Part shown: one piece after another, positions 1-6,226 of the stretch | How positions within the stretch are numbered: position 1 is the first letter of the stretch | Layout of the letters: each line of letters starts with the position of its first letter | Assembly (NCBI GenBank): GCA_017883605.1 | Contig: JADGNH010000049.1 | Coordinates: forward strand, 1-12,399 | Origin: Methanobacteriaceae archaeon | GTDB lineage: Archaea; Methanobacteriota; Methanobacteria; Methanobacteriales; Methanobacteriaceae | Length of the DNA: 12,399 nucleotides | Direction of reading: 5' to 3' | Position numbers and translations under genes: made by a program | The notes under the pieces: generated by a model | Databases searched by the model: none | Seen by the model: only the letters and a program-made list of their open reading frames with translations | Told to the model about the DNA's origin: nothing

Positions 1-88
1 TGATATATCATAAAAAAATATATCGAGATAAAATATATATTAATGTTGTAACAACATATGAACAAGAAGTAGAGAGAAGGGTGCGATA
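1..88 (+). promoter_or_regulatory. Promoter region with palindromes ahead of the DUF2283 gene
   Basis: This AT-rich leader holds a perfect 15-base palindrome at 43-57 (atgttgtaacaacat, 7-base arms around one base) and a 10-base palindrome at 1-10 (tgatatatca). A TATA-like run lies at 30-42, so the 15-base palindrome would sit between the TATA box and the start codon, near the likely transcription start, where a repressor could block transcription. AAGGGTG at 77-83 is a weak ribosome binding site for the ATG at 89. The palindromes are seen directly; the operator role is inferred. Confidence 0.4.
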
Positions 89-466
89 ATGAAAAACCAA
101 TTTCAACTAAGAAAAGACTACGATTTTCAATCTGACGTCCTGTACCTTCGCATTGTTGACGATTACCAGTACCGAGAATCCATTGAAATAGGGAATAGTT
201 TAATACTAGATTTTGATGAAAATTACGTTCCAGTGGCTGTTGAAATCCTGGATGCATCACGAGTTCTTAATGTCGGTAAATATTCCCTTAAAGAAGATTT
301 TGGTCTGAAGATGGAAATCTCAGTGGGTGAAGATCTGGTAATAATTCATGCCCATTTCGTTCTCTCCGTCCATCAGAAGGAAATACCGGTTAAAAAAGAC
401 TTTAAAACCTTGAATGATATCCATCTTCCCACTCAGGAGGTGGGGTTGGTGATGGGTGGAGATTAA
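89..466 (+). CDS. DUF2283 family protein
   Basis: A 125-residue soluble protein with no membrane segment. The N-terminal half shows the DUF2283 pattern: a YDFQSDVLYLRI-like strand (residues 11-22), then an EIGNSLILDFDEN stretch, then a VAVEILDAS stretch. In this family these form a small beta-rich domain of unknown function, common in bacteria and archaea. Members are often about 60-80 residues, so the C-terminal 60 residues here are an extension I do not recognise. The ATG at 89 follows a weak AAGGGTG site 5 bases upstream. It stands alone, with no co-directional partner. The family call is fairly secure; the function is unknown. Confidence 0.7.
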   Translation: MKNQFQLRKDYDFQSDVLYLRIVDDYQYRESIEIGNSLILDFDENYVPVAVEILDASRVLNVGKYSLKEDFGLKMEISVGEDLVIIHAHFVLSVHQKEIPVKKDFKTLNDIHLPTQEVGLVMGGD

Positions 467-533
467 TTAAAATTAAAGTTGAATTTATTCAGATATTGCT
501 CTCTTATTCTGTCTAAAGACTCTTTCTCTAAAA

Positions 534-689
534 CTAATTCTTAAAGCACGAGAATCTTCTGGTTTTTTTTGGTCGATTGATAAACTCCTGTTTGAGCTGT
601 TCTTCTTTATAATTAGGATTTTTATAAGCCTTCAGGTTGCGGTGGAATTTATCCACCAGTTCTACTATGATTTCTGGTGCATCTGACAA
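534..689 (-). pseudogene. Remnant of type IIG (Eco57I-like) restriction-modification enzyme N-terminus
   Basis: Read on the minus strand from a TTG at 689-687, a 51-codon frame begins SDAPEIIVELVDKFHRNLKA and continues YKNPNYKEEQLKQEFIN before running into unrelated residues and a stop at 534. This closely resembles the opening of large class I methyltransferase/restriction fusion proteins, whose N-termini typically read like LVEKFERN..AY...YNETQLRREFIDPFF. The GGGGAG ribosome binding site upstream (about 694-699) is still present. The match ends exactly where the family would continue into its nuclease domain, so almost the whole enzyme is gone. The frame after the break (about 480-533) shows nothing I can assign. 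The resemblance is from memory of the family; the truncation is directly visible. Confidence 0.5.
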
Positions 690-868
690 TTATTCACTCC
701 CCTGCTCATCATCTTAAAGAATAAAAGGGATTAGATAATTATTTCTGTATTTATATGGCTGTTTAAGATAAATAAAACTTGCACATTAAAAAAAAGTTAG
801 GGGTAATAATTCAGTAGACTAAGAATTAGTAGAATTGAGAATTATGAATCACGATTTTCAGGTCTTCA
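690..868. other. AT-rich spacer without a recognisable gene
   Basis: No convincing coding frame, RNA gene or long repeat is visible. Its 690-700 end carries the ribosome binding site of the restriction-enzyme remnant read on the minus strand. Together with the remnant it makes up the gene-poor stretch between the DUF2283 gene and the tRNA. Confidence 0.4.
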
Positions 869-891
869 TCAATCTTCTCTAAAAAGATTGA
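869..891 (-). terminator. Hairpin directly 3' of tRNA-Met
   Basis: A perfect 8-base inverted repeat (tcaatctt at 869-876, aagattga at 884-891) with a 7-base loop begins one base after the tRNA 3' end. On the transcribed strand the stem and loop contain a run of five U. It may be a tRNA trailer processed away during 3' maturation, a transcription stop, or both. Archaeal termination usually relies on U-tracts rather than hairpins, so the role is uncertain; the hairpin is certain. Confidence 0.45.
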
Positions 892-892
892 G

Positions 893-1002
<110 letters not shown>

Positions 1003-1216
1003 GTGGCTTATAAGAAATCATATTTTATTTAACTTAAAGTTTTCTATAGTTATCGCTGAATAGTTTATGTTAAATCATTTATTTTATATAATGTTATATT
1101 CAATCAAATAAATTATATTTTAATTTAAATAAATTTTCTATCCAAGACTAATAATCTAATAAAAAAAAAATTTAGAATGTTAATATTAAAAGATTATCGA
1201 GGTAGGTGTATGTATT
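1003..1216. promoter_or_regulatory. Divergent promoter region, tRNA-Met and mmp8
   Basis: An extremely AT-rich 214-base spacer between two divergently transcribed genes. Several TATA-like stretches are present but none stands out enough to name as the box. At its right end GAGGTAGGTG (1199-1208) is a good ribosome binding site for the ATG at 1217. No conserved RNA motif or palindrome was seen. Confidence 0.4.
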
Positions 1217-2056
1217 ATGAATGAAAATGATGAGCATGTAATCGAAGCCCTGGGTAAAGCCAGGATAGTGGTTAAGAAAGGGAAAGTGGTGGAAGTGGGA
1301 GAACCTAAAATAAGTTACTGCCCCCTTTTCGAGAAGTACCGGGGAATACGTGAACTCAGCCCGGAAGTGATTAAGGAAAACATAGAATTCAGGATAGAGG
1401 ACTTTGGAATGTGCACCCCCCAGAGGACGTTGAGAATGAAGGATTTTCTCTCATTCGGAGTTTCGGAGACCCTCAGCACCCTCTTGGAAGATGGAATAAT
1501 CGACTGCACCGTTATAGTCTGTGAGGGCTGTGGAACAGTTATAGTCACAGATCCAGAGCTGGTGCAGGGTATTGGTGGCAGGATATCGGGATTTGTGAGC
1601 ACCAGCCCTATTGAAGGAATCATAAATACCCTGGGAGCCCAAAATGTACTTGATCCAGAAAATGCAGCTATTGATCAGGTGGCGGGAGTTCTTAAAGCCA
1701 TAAAAATGGGATATAAGGACATAGCAGTCACTATTGCTGGGGCTGAGGATGTAGTAAAGCTTAGAGAAATTGAAAAGGAGAATGAGGACGTTAATATTTA
1801 CATATTCGCGGTGCACGTCAGCGAAATTTCAAAGGAAGATGCAGAAATCCTTTTCCAGCACGCTGATGTGATAACCGCCTGTGCCTCCAAACACGTAAGA
1901 AAAATAGCTGAAGAACGAGAAATATTCAGTGTAGGGGCATCTATACCCATCTATGGGGTTACGGAGGATGGGAAGGAATTCATGCTACGGAGAATCAGAA
2001 AAATAGGTGGATTGAAGGATAAAAAAGATGCAAAAGCTCCTGAACCTCTCATTTAA
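1217..2056 (+). CDS. mmp8: Methanogenesis marker protein 8 (DUF2099 family)
   Basis: A 279-residue soluble protein matching the methanogenesis marker 8 family, which is found in nearly all methanogens and whose biochemical role I do not know to be settled. Recognisable blocks are the YCPLFEKYRGI block (residues 34-44), EFRIEDFGMCT (57-67), the SFGVSETLSTLL block (79-90), and a cysteine-rich VIVCEGCGTVIV stretch (99-110). A later segment reads DVITACASKHVRKIA. Cysteines at 35, 66, 97, 102 and 105 could bind metal or a cofactor, but that is inference. The ATG at 1217 is set by GAGGTAGGTG eight bases upstream. The gene converges with the CBS gene across a 51-base gap and appears to be a single-gene unit. 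Confidence 0.85.
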   Translation: MNENDEHVIEALGKARIVVKKGKVVEVGEPKISYCPLFEKYRGIRELSPEVIKENIEFRIEDFGMCTPQRTLRMKDFLSFGVSETLSTLLEDGIIDCTVIVCEGCGTVIVTDPELVQGIGGRISGFVSTSPIEGIINTLGAQNVLDPENAAIDQVAGVLKAIKMGYKDIAVTIAGAEDVVKLREIEKENEDVNIYIFAVHVSEISKEDAEILFQHADVITACASKHVRKIAEEREIFSVGASIPIYGVTEDGKEFMLRRIRKIGGLKDKKDAKAPEPLI

Positions 2057-2107
2057 AATTTAGTTGATGATCAGATTTAAATTTTTGAGATTACTTGGGG
2101 ATCACAG

Positions 2108-2491
2108 TTAATCCAAACCTGCTAAAGCGCGGATCAAGGAGCTCTGGGTTATAAGACCCACCAGATCTCCGTTTTCAACCACCGGAATTCTTTGGTATCC
2201 TTTATCTGCCATAATTTTTGTTACATCCATAATAGAAGTATCTATTTCAGCGACCATAAGGTCCTTGCTCATCAGGTCTTCCACCTTAAGCCCCAGCGAT
2301 TCTCCCCCGGCTAAGAGGATGTCCCGGTGGGTTATTATGCCTACCAACTTTCTACCATCAACTACTGGTAGTCCTCCCACATTTAAACGCATCATTTTCA
2401 GTTTGGCAGCGGCCACCAGGTCTAAGGGTGAGGTCACATGAACCTTATCGATCATGATGTCCCGGGCGCGTAGGTTATCATTCACAGGCAA
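2108..2491 (-). CDS. Twin CBS-domain protein
   Basis: A 127-residue protein made of little more than two CBS domains, about residues 10-62 and 73-125. Each has the usual pattern: an opening DIM or DLM motif, a GGLPVV or QRIPVV strand, and a GIITHRDIL or GLITQSSLI ending. CBS pairs form a Bateman module that commonly binds adenosyl nucleotides (AMP, ATP, SAM) and acts as an energy or metabolite sensor. No enzyme or DNA-binding domain is attached, so it probably acts by binding a partner. The start is TTG at 2491-2489, chosen because AGGAGGA sits five bases upstream; a GTG two codons further in is the alternative. Convergent with mmp8. Confidence 0.85.
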   Translation of the reverse strand: MPVNDNLRARDIMIDKVHVTSPLDLVAAAKLKMMRLNVGGLPVVDGRKLVGIITHRDILLAGGESLGLKVEDLMSKDLMVAEIDTSIMDVTKIMADKGYQRIPVVENGDLVGLITQSSLIRALAGLD

Positions 2492-2564
2492 ACTTGTCCT
2501 CCTACTCCTGTTCTTAATTTTATTTATTTTTCAATTTATTTCAGTACTTACCCTATCTTTATTC

Positions 2565-2609
2565 TTTAATTATCCTTTGATTGCTATTTTTAATTATCCT
2601 TTGATTGCT
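2565..2609. repeat. Two-copy 24-bp direct repeat upstream of the CBS gene
   Basis: A 21-base sequence containing taattatcctttgattgct occurs at 2565-2585 and again at 2589-2609, perfectly conserved with a 24-base period. Read from the CBS gene it lies about 75-120 bases upstream of the TTG start, beyond an A/T-rich TATA-like stretch near 2516-2530. It may be a paired binding site or simply a small tandem duplication. Confidence 0.6.
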
Positions 2610-2770
2610 GTTATTTTTATCTTGTTGATACAAATATTTACATTATATTTTATATGGGCCATTGTATAAAAAATTGGCTCTATTCCAGAATAAAATCATT
2701 TTCGGTTTGATTTTAATAGTAAATAATAAATTTAGGAATGAATACACATAAATAAAGTGGGGTGTTATGG

Positions 2771-3277
2771 ATGGCCATTGAAAAATTCCTAAAGGATCAT
2801 GCAATACAAATAAGAAAAATTATTGGTGTTATTATTATACTGGGAGGCCTTTATTTTAGCATCCAGTATGTCCTCATCTATGAGAACCTTTTAAAGGGGA
2901 TTGGGATTGGTTCATTAGTAACTTTCATGGATCTTTTAAGGGGAATTGGAATTGAAGGATTAGTACCTTTAAATAAACTTTTAATAGATATTGCAGTTTT
3001 TGGATTAGGGACTTCCATATCCATACTAGTTGGAACCTATTTTATCGTTGATGATTGGAAAGATCGTATAACACAAATAAGAAAAAGTTTTGGTCTTATT
3101 ATTATATTTGCAGGGTTTTATTTTAGTATTAAATATGCGGTTATCCTCGGGAACTCTGAGAACACTTTAATGGGCTTGGGGATTGTTGGATTAGGGACTT
3201 TCATATCTATGTTGATTGGAACCTATTTTATTACTAATAATTGGACTTTAGATGATGGGAATTTAGGAAATCTATAA
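2771..3277 (+). CDS. Repeat membrane protein, N-terminal part up to frameshift
   Basis: Encodes 168 residues from the ATG at 2771, preferred over a GTG at 2762 because TGGGGTG (2757-2763) is then correctly spaced. A basic, soluble start (MAIEKFLKDHAIQIRK) leads into about five hydrophobic segments. Two related units are visible. Each starts IRK..G.III..G.YFSI.Y and ends GLGT.IS.L.GTYFI, and each unit is probably a pair of membrane helices. The first unit carries an insertion containing two GIGI.. stretches. The last residues after WTLDDG are a frameshift product. Unrecognised family; function unknown. Confidence 0.6.
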   Translation: MAIEKFLKDHAIQIRKIIGVIIILGGLYFSIQYVLIYENLLKGIGIGSLVTFMDLLRGIGIEGLVPLNKLLIDIAVFGLGTSISILVGTYFIVDDWKDRITQIRKSFGLIIIFAGFYFSIKYAVILGNSENTLMGLGIVGLGTFISMLIGTYFITNNWTLDDGNLGNL

Positions 3278-3305
3278 CTATTGCAGTAATATCCGTATAT
3301 TTTGC
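3184..3305 (+). repeat. Near-identical internal duplication, copy 1
   Basis: This stretch matches copy 2 at 3924-4046 with only a few differences, including long perfect runs such as aatttaggaaatctataact. It lacks one base (near 3258) relative to copy 2, and that gap is the frameshift. The high DNA identity inside otherwise more diverged modules suggests recent duplication or gene conversion. Confidence 0.85.
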
Positions 3306-3306
3306 T

Positions 3307-4212
3307 ATGCTGGCGCTTGGTGGTGAAATTGTTATAGGAGATTCCGTTATTCTAAAATCACTATTCACTAACTTTTGGTGGATAGTTACCGCCGTTATAG
3401 CATTTTACTTCCTTTCCAGAACTGCAGAAGAATTAAAAAATCCAGAAGTAACAGTTAAAACAGGAATTAAAACTGAAGAGACGGTTAAATCTGAAGAAAC
3501 AGTTAAAACTAAGGTAATGAATAAAACTCCGGGGGAAACAATTAAAACTGAAGAAATAGTTAAAACTCAAGAAACAATTACATCCGAAGAAACGGTTAAA
3601 ACTGGAGAAACGGTTAAAACTGAAGAGAAACTAGTAGCATTGAATGTTATAAAAAGAGGTATTGGTCTTATTATTTTATTGTTAGGGTTTTATTTCACGG
3701 TTAGATATACTTTTACCATCCAGGACCCTAAGAACCTTTTAATGGGCTTGGGAGTTGTTGAATTAGGAGCTGTCATAGCTATATTAATTGGAGCCTATTT
3801 CATCACCGATAGAGTAACATTAAAAAATTTAAGAAAAAGTGTTGGCGTTATTTTGATATTAGGAGGGTTTTATTTCACTGTTAGATATGCATTTACCGGG
3901 AACCCTTTAGTGGGCTTGGGAGTTGTTGGATTAGGGACTTTCATATCTATGTTGATTGGAACCTATTTTATCACTGATAATTGGACTTTAGATGATGGAG
4001 AATTTAGGAAATCTATAACTATTGCAGTAATATCCGTATATTTTGTGATGCTGACAATTGGTAAAATAGAGTCAAATGCTATTTTAAACTCACTATTTGA
4101 TAATTTTTGGTGGGTAGTTACCGCTGTTATAGCGTTTTACTTTGGTTCAAAAAGTCTAAAAACAATAATAATGAAACAGCCAAAACCACCCGGTGTAGAA
4201 GTGGAAGAATAA
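3307..4212 (+). CDS. Repeat membrane protein, C-terminal part with KTEETV linker
   Basis: A 301-codon frame whose ATG at 3307 lies inside a hydrophobic segment and has no ribosome binding site, so it is probably not a real start. It begins with the end of module B (NFWWIVTAVIAFYF, about residues 22-35). A hydrophilic linker follows (49-107) of KTEETV-like hexapeptides. After it come two more GLGVV-type units (IKRGIGLIILLLGFYF and LRKSVGVILILGGFYF). A second module B follows (SITIAVISVYF, then NFWWVVTAVIAFYF near 270-284) and a short polar tail ending PPGVEVEE. About eight membrane segments in all. No family recognised. Confidence 0.6.
   Translation: MLALGGEIVIGDSVILKSLFTNFWWIVTAVIAFYFLSRTAEELKNPEVTVKTGIKTEETVKSEETVKTKVMNKTPGETIKTEEIVKTQETITSEETVKTGETVKTEEKLVALNVIKRGIGLIILLLGFYFTVRYTFTIQDPKNLLMGLGVVELGAVIAILIGAYFITDRVTLKNLRKSVGVILILGGFYFTVRYAFTGNPLVGLGVVGLGTFISMLIGTYFITDNWTLDDGEFRKSITIAVISVYFVMLTIGKIESNAILNSLFDNFWWVVTAVIAFYFGSKSLKTIIMKQPKPPGVEVEE
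3451..3627 (+). repeat. 18-bp coding tandem array (KTEETV hexapeptides)
   Basis: Roughly nine units of 18 bases of the type acggttaaaactgaagag, with a 12-base and a 21-base irregular unit inside. They encode a charged, threonine-rich linker with the repeat TVKTEE. The unit is a multiple of three, so copy changes alter linker length without breaking the frame. It lies between the two membrane halves, so it is either a cytoplasmic or an exposed spacer. Confidence 0.85.
3924..4046 (+). repeat. Near-identical internal duplication, copy 2
   Basis: The intact copy of the 3184-3305 segment, 740 bases downstream of it (741 with the missing base restored, exactly 247 codons). It reads WTLDDGEFRKSITIAVISVYF in frame and serves as the template showing what copy 1 should encode. 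Confidence 0.85.
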
Positions 4213-4439
4213 GGACTAGATGGAATATAATGTGATTCTGGATTATTTATTTCCAAATTGTATTATATATGATGATAAATTATTTATAATAAATTATTTC
4301 TTCAATTCCCATATTTTAAATTTTATATTTGAGGTCGGGTATAATTTATATTCATATCATAAAATAGCCAAGTCCATACATCACTAATTTTATAATTAAT
4401 TATAGTCTAACTCATATACATTAAAATGAGGGATGAAAA
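4213..4439 (+). promoter_or_regulatory. AT-rich leader of thiC
   Basis: A 227-base spacer rich in TATA-like elements (for example around 4336-4352 and 4389-4402). GAGGGATGA at 4428-4436 is the ribosome binding site for the TTG start at 4440. I looked for a thiamine pyrophosphate riboswitch (CUGAGA and the paired conserved arms) and did not find one, so thiC control here is probably by a protein regulator or none. Confidence 0.4.
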
Positions 4440-5714
4440 TTGACACAATTACAACAGGCTCAAAGAGGTCAGATCACCGACGAGGCAAGGAAAATAGCGG
4501 AAATGGAAGGCATCGAAATCCAGAAACTCCTGAGAAGAGTTTCAACCGGACGCGTGGTAATCCCCAAAAATTTCAAGGGTAAAAGCATTCCTCTGGGAAT
4601 AGGAAAGGGGTTAAAAACCAAAATCAATGCTAACGTAGGATCCTCTTCCGAGCTGGAAAATGTGAAATGGGAAGTGGAGAAGGCCAGAACCGCCGTAAAA
4701 TTCGGTGCAGATACGGTTATGGATCTTTCAACCGGCCCCCACTTTAAAACGGTGAGGGAAGCCATAATGAAAGATGTTAACGTTCCCATAGGAACGGTGC
4801 CCATCTATGAGGCCGCAGTAATAGCATCCAAATCCAAAGGGGCAGTGGTTCATATGGATGAGGATGACATGTTCCGGGCCATAACCAATCAGGCTAAAGC
4901 GGGTGTGGATTTTATCACCGTACACTGCGGGATAACTAAGGATACTGTAGAGAAACTTAAAAATTCTGACAGGATAATGGGTGTTGTAAGCCGGGGCGGG
5001 GCGTTCCTGGCGGCATGGATCCTTCAAAACGGTGAGGAAAATCCCCTGTATAAAAATTATGATTATCTACTGGAAATAGCACATGAATATGATGTAACTC
5101 TAAGTTTAGGTGATGGTTTAAGGCCGGGATGCCTTCACGACGCATCGGACATCCCTCAGATAGGGGAACTGGTGACTTTAGGCGATCTCGTGATTAAGGC
5201 CCGTGATAAAGGGGTTCAGGTAATGGTTGAAGGCCCGGGACATGTTCCAATAAACCAGATCCAGGCCAATATAGAGATGCAGAAGACCATTTGTAAGGAA
5301 GCCCCCTTCTACGTTTTAGGCCCCATTGTAACGGACCTGGCCCCAGGCTATGACCACATAACTTCTGCAATAGGGGGAGCTATAGCGGCAGCTGCCGGTG
5401 CTGACTTCCTTTGCTATGTCACCCCCACCGAACACCTCTCCATACCTGATGTTGAAGATGTCCGGGAAGGCGTAATAGCATCAAAGATAGCTGCAGAGGC
5501 TGCTGATGTTGCCAAGGGTATAAAAAGCGCCTGGAAAAGAGAACTGGAAATGGCCCACGCCAGAAAGGATTTCAACTGGGAAAAACAGTTTGAACTGGCA
5601 TTTGATCATGAAAAACCAAGAAAATGCCGAGAGAGAAAGTCAACAGATGAAGAGGACATGTGTACTATGTGTGGAGAGTTCTGCGCATTAAGGATGGTCC
5701 GGGATAATATTTAA
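4440..5714 (+). CDS. thiC: Phosphomethylpyrimidine synthase ThiC
   Basis: ThiC converts aminoimidazole ribotide into the pyrimidine phosphate of thiamine, using SAM and a 4Fe-4S cluster in the cytoplasm. The 424-residue protein has the archaeal/anaerobe length. Family landmarks in order are NANVGSSSE, GADTVMDLSTG, IGTVPIYEA, DFITVHCGIT, SRGGAFLAAW, SLGDGLRPGCLHDASD, EGPGHVPINQI, APFYVLGPIVTDLAPGYDHI, GAIAAAAGADFLCYVTPTEHL and DVREGVIASKIAA. The C-terminal cluster-binding cysteines are C408, C411 and C415 (CTMCGEFC), spaced C-x2-C-x3-C, one residue tighter than the C-x2-C-x4-C of classical bacterial ThiC. The TTG start is supported by GAGGGATGA just upstream. No other thiamine gene is adjacent. 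Confidence 0.95.
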   Translation: MTQLQQAQRGQITDEARKIAEMEGIEIQKLLRRVSTGRVVIPKNFKGKSIPLGIGKGLKTKINANVGSSSELENVKWEVEKARTAVKFGADTVMDLSTGPHFKTVREAIMKDVNVPIGTVPIYEAAVIASKSKGAVVHMDEDDMFRAITNQAKAGVDFITVHCGITKDTVEKLKNSDRIMGVVSRGGAFLAAWILQNGEENPLYKNYDYLLEIAHEYDVTLSLGDGLRPGCLHDASDIPQIGELVTLGDLVIKARDKGVQVMVEGPGHVPINQIQANIEMQKTICKEAPFYVLGPIVTDLAPGYDHITSAIGGAIAAAAGADFLCYVTPTEHLSIPDVEDVREGVIASKIAAEAADVAKGIKSAWKRELEMAHARKDFNWEKQFELAFDHEKPRKCRERKSTDEEDMCTMCGEFCALRMVRDNI

Positions 5715-5733
5715 GAATATAATTAATCTAAAC

Positions 5734-5832
5734 GAGATTAATCTAAGAAATAGATATTAAATTAGGAAAGAGATTAAATCTAAAAAAGAGATTAAATCTA
5801 GAAAGAAATTAAATCTAAGAAAGAAATTAATA
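5734..5832. repeat. 17-19 bp intergenic tandem array
   Basis: About five and a half head-to-tail units between thiC and the glutaredoxin gene: gagattaatctaagaaata, gatattaaattaggaaa, gagattaaatctaaaaaa, gagattaaatctagaaa, gaaattaaatctaagaaa and a partial copy. Units are 17, 18 or 19 bases, so it is not a coding repeat, and there are no unique spacers, so it is not CRISPR. It would be transcribed as a 3' tail of thiC or a leader of the next gene. Function unknown. Confidence 0.75.
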
Positions 5833-5944
5833 GATGATATTACATAATAAAAAAGAGCATTAAATTTTATTAGATAAGTAGAGTTACAGAAGTATATAGG
5901 GGAAGTATGTTCATAGAAAATAGAATTAAAGGAGGTAGAATAGT

Positions 5945-6226
5945 ATGCCAATGGAACACGTTGATGGTGAAGATAAGGGTGAACTATTTCTTTATGCTTT
6001 AAGTACCTGTCAATGGTGTAAGAAGACCAGAATGCTTCTGGATGAACTGGGTGTAAAATACAGCTACGTATACGTTGATCTCTTAGAAGGTGATGAACGG
6101 AGTGAAATTGTGGAGCAGATAAAAAAGTGGAATCCACAGCTGTCATTTCCAACTTTGGTGGTTAATGATGAGTATTGTATTGTAGGTTTTGATGAGGATC
6201 GGATTAAGGAGACCGTTAATGACTGA
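5945..6226 (+). CDS. Glutaredoxin/NrdH-like thiol redox protein
   Basis: A 93-residue thioredoxin-fold protein. A short acidic N-terminus leads to strand LFLYAL, the active site C22-Q-W-C25 (STCQWCKKTRMLLDELG), and the cis-proline loop SFPTLVV with Pro69. A GF.E..I segment closes it. It would shuttle dithiol electrons to target proteins, possibly a class III ribonucleotide reductase, as reported for a similar partner in Methanosarcina. The start is fixed by a strong GGAGGT (5931-5936) eight bases upstream. It overlaps the ferredoxin:disulfide reductase gene by eight bases, so the two are almost certainly co-translated and work together. The substrate of this particular copy is not shown by the sequence. 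Confidence 0.88.
   Translation: MPMEHVDGEDKGELFLYALSTCQWCKKTRMLLDELGVKYSYVYVDLLEGDERSEIVEQIKKWNPQLSFPTLVVNDEYCIVGFDEDRIKETVND

Larger units (their letters stand above)
2771..4212 (+). pseudogene. Frameshifted repeat-type multi-pass membrane protein (whole gene)
   Basis: The two frames at 2771-3277 and 3307-4212 join into one 480-codon gene if one base is restored near 3258. The proof is internal: 3184-3305 repeats almost exactly at 3924-4046. The later copy reads gatgatggagaattt, while the earlier reads gatgatgggaattt, one base short. The frame then hits a stop at 3275-3277 while the other frame carries on the repeated protein. The joined protein would be module A, A', B, then a KTEETV-type charged linker, then A, A', B again. 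Whether the base is missing in the cell or only in the assembly cannot be told here. No slippery heptamer is visible, which argues against programmed frameshifting. No family recognised. Confidence 0.7.

Noticed and set aside
1315..1816. Minus-strand frames of about 100-120 codons opposite mmp8
   Set aside because: They lie wholly within the well-supported mmp8 gene, have no recognisable domain and overlap each other; shadow frames.
2454..2669. 71-codon hydrophobic plus-strand frame
   Set aside because: It begins inside the opposite-strand CBS gene, has no ribosome binding site at a useful distance, and its hydrophobicity comes from T-rich promoter DNA and the duplicated 24-base unit. More likely non-coding.
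3245..3280. Programmed ribosomal frameshift
   Set aside because: No slippery heptamer or downstream structure is evident, and the intact internal copy shows plainly that a single base is missing.
4213..4439. TPP riboswitch in front of thiC
   Set aside because: The conserved CUGAGA element and paired arms are absent; only AT-rich sequence and a ribosome binding site are seen.
5734..5832. CRISPR array
   Set aside because: Repeats are directly abutting, 17-19 bases, degenerate and without unique spacers; no cas genes in the window.
5757..6152. 131-codon minus-strand frame
   Set aside because: It runs opposite the glutaredoxin gene and then through the tandem array, giving repeated LDLISF residues that are an artefact of the DNA repeat.
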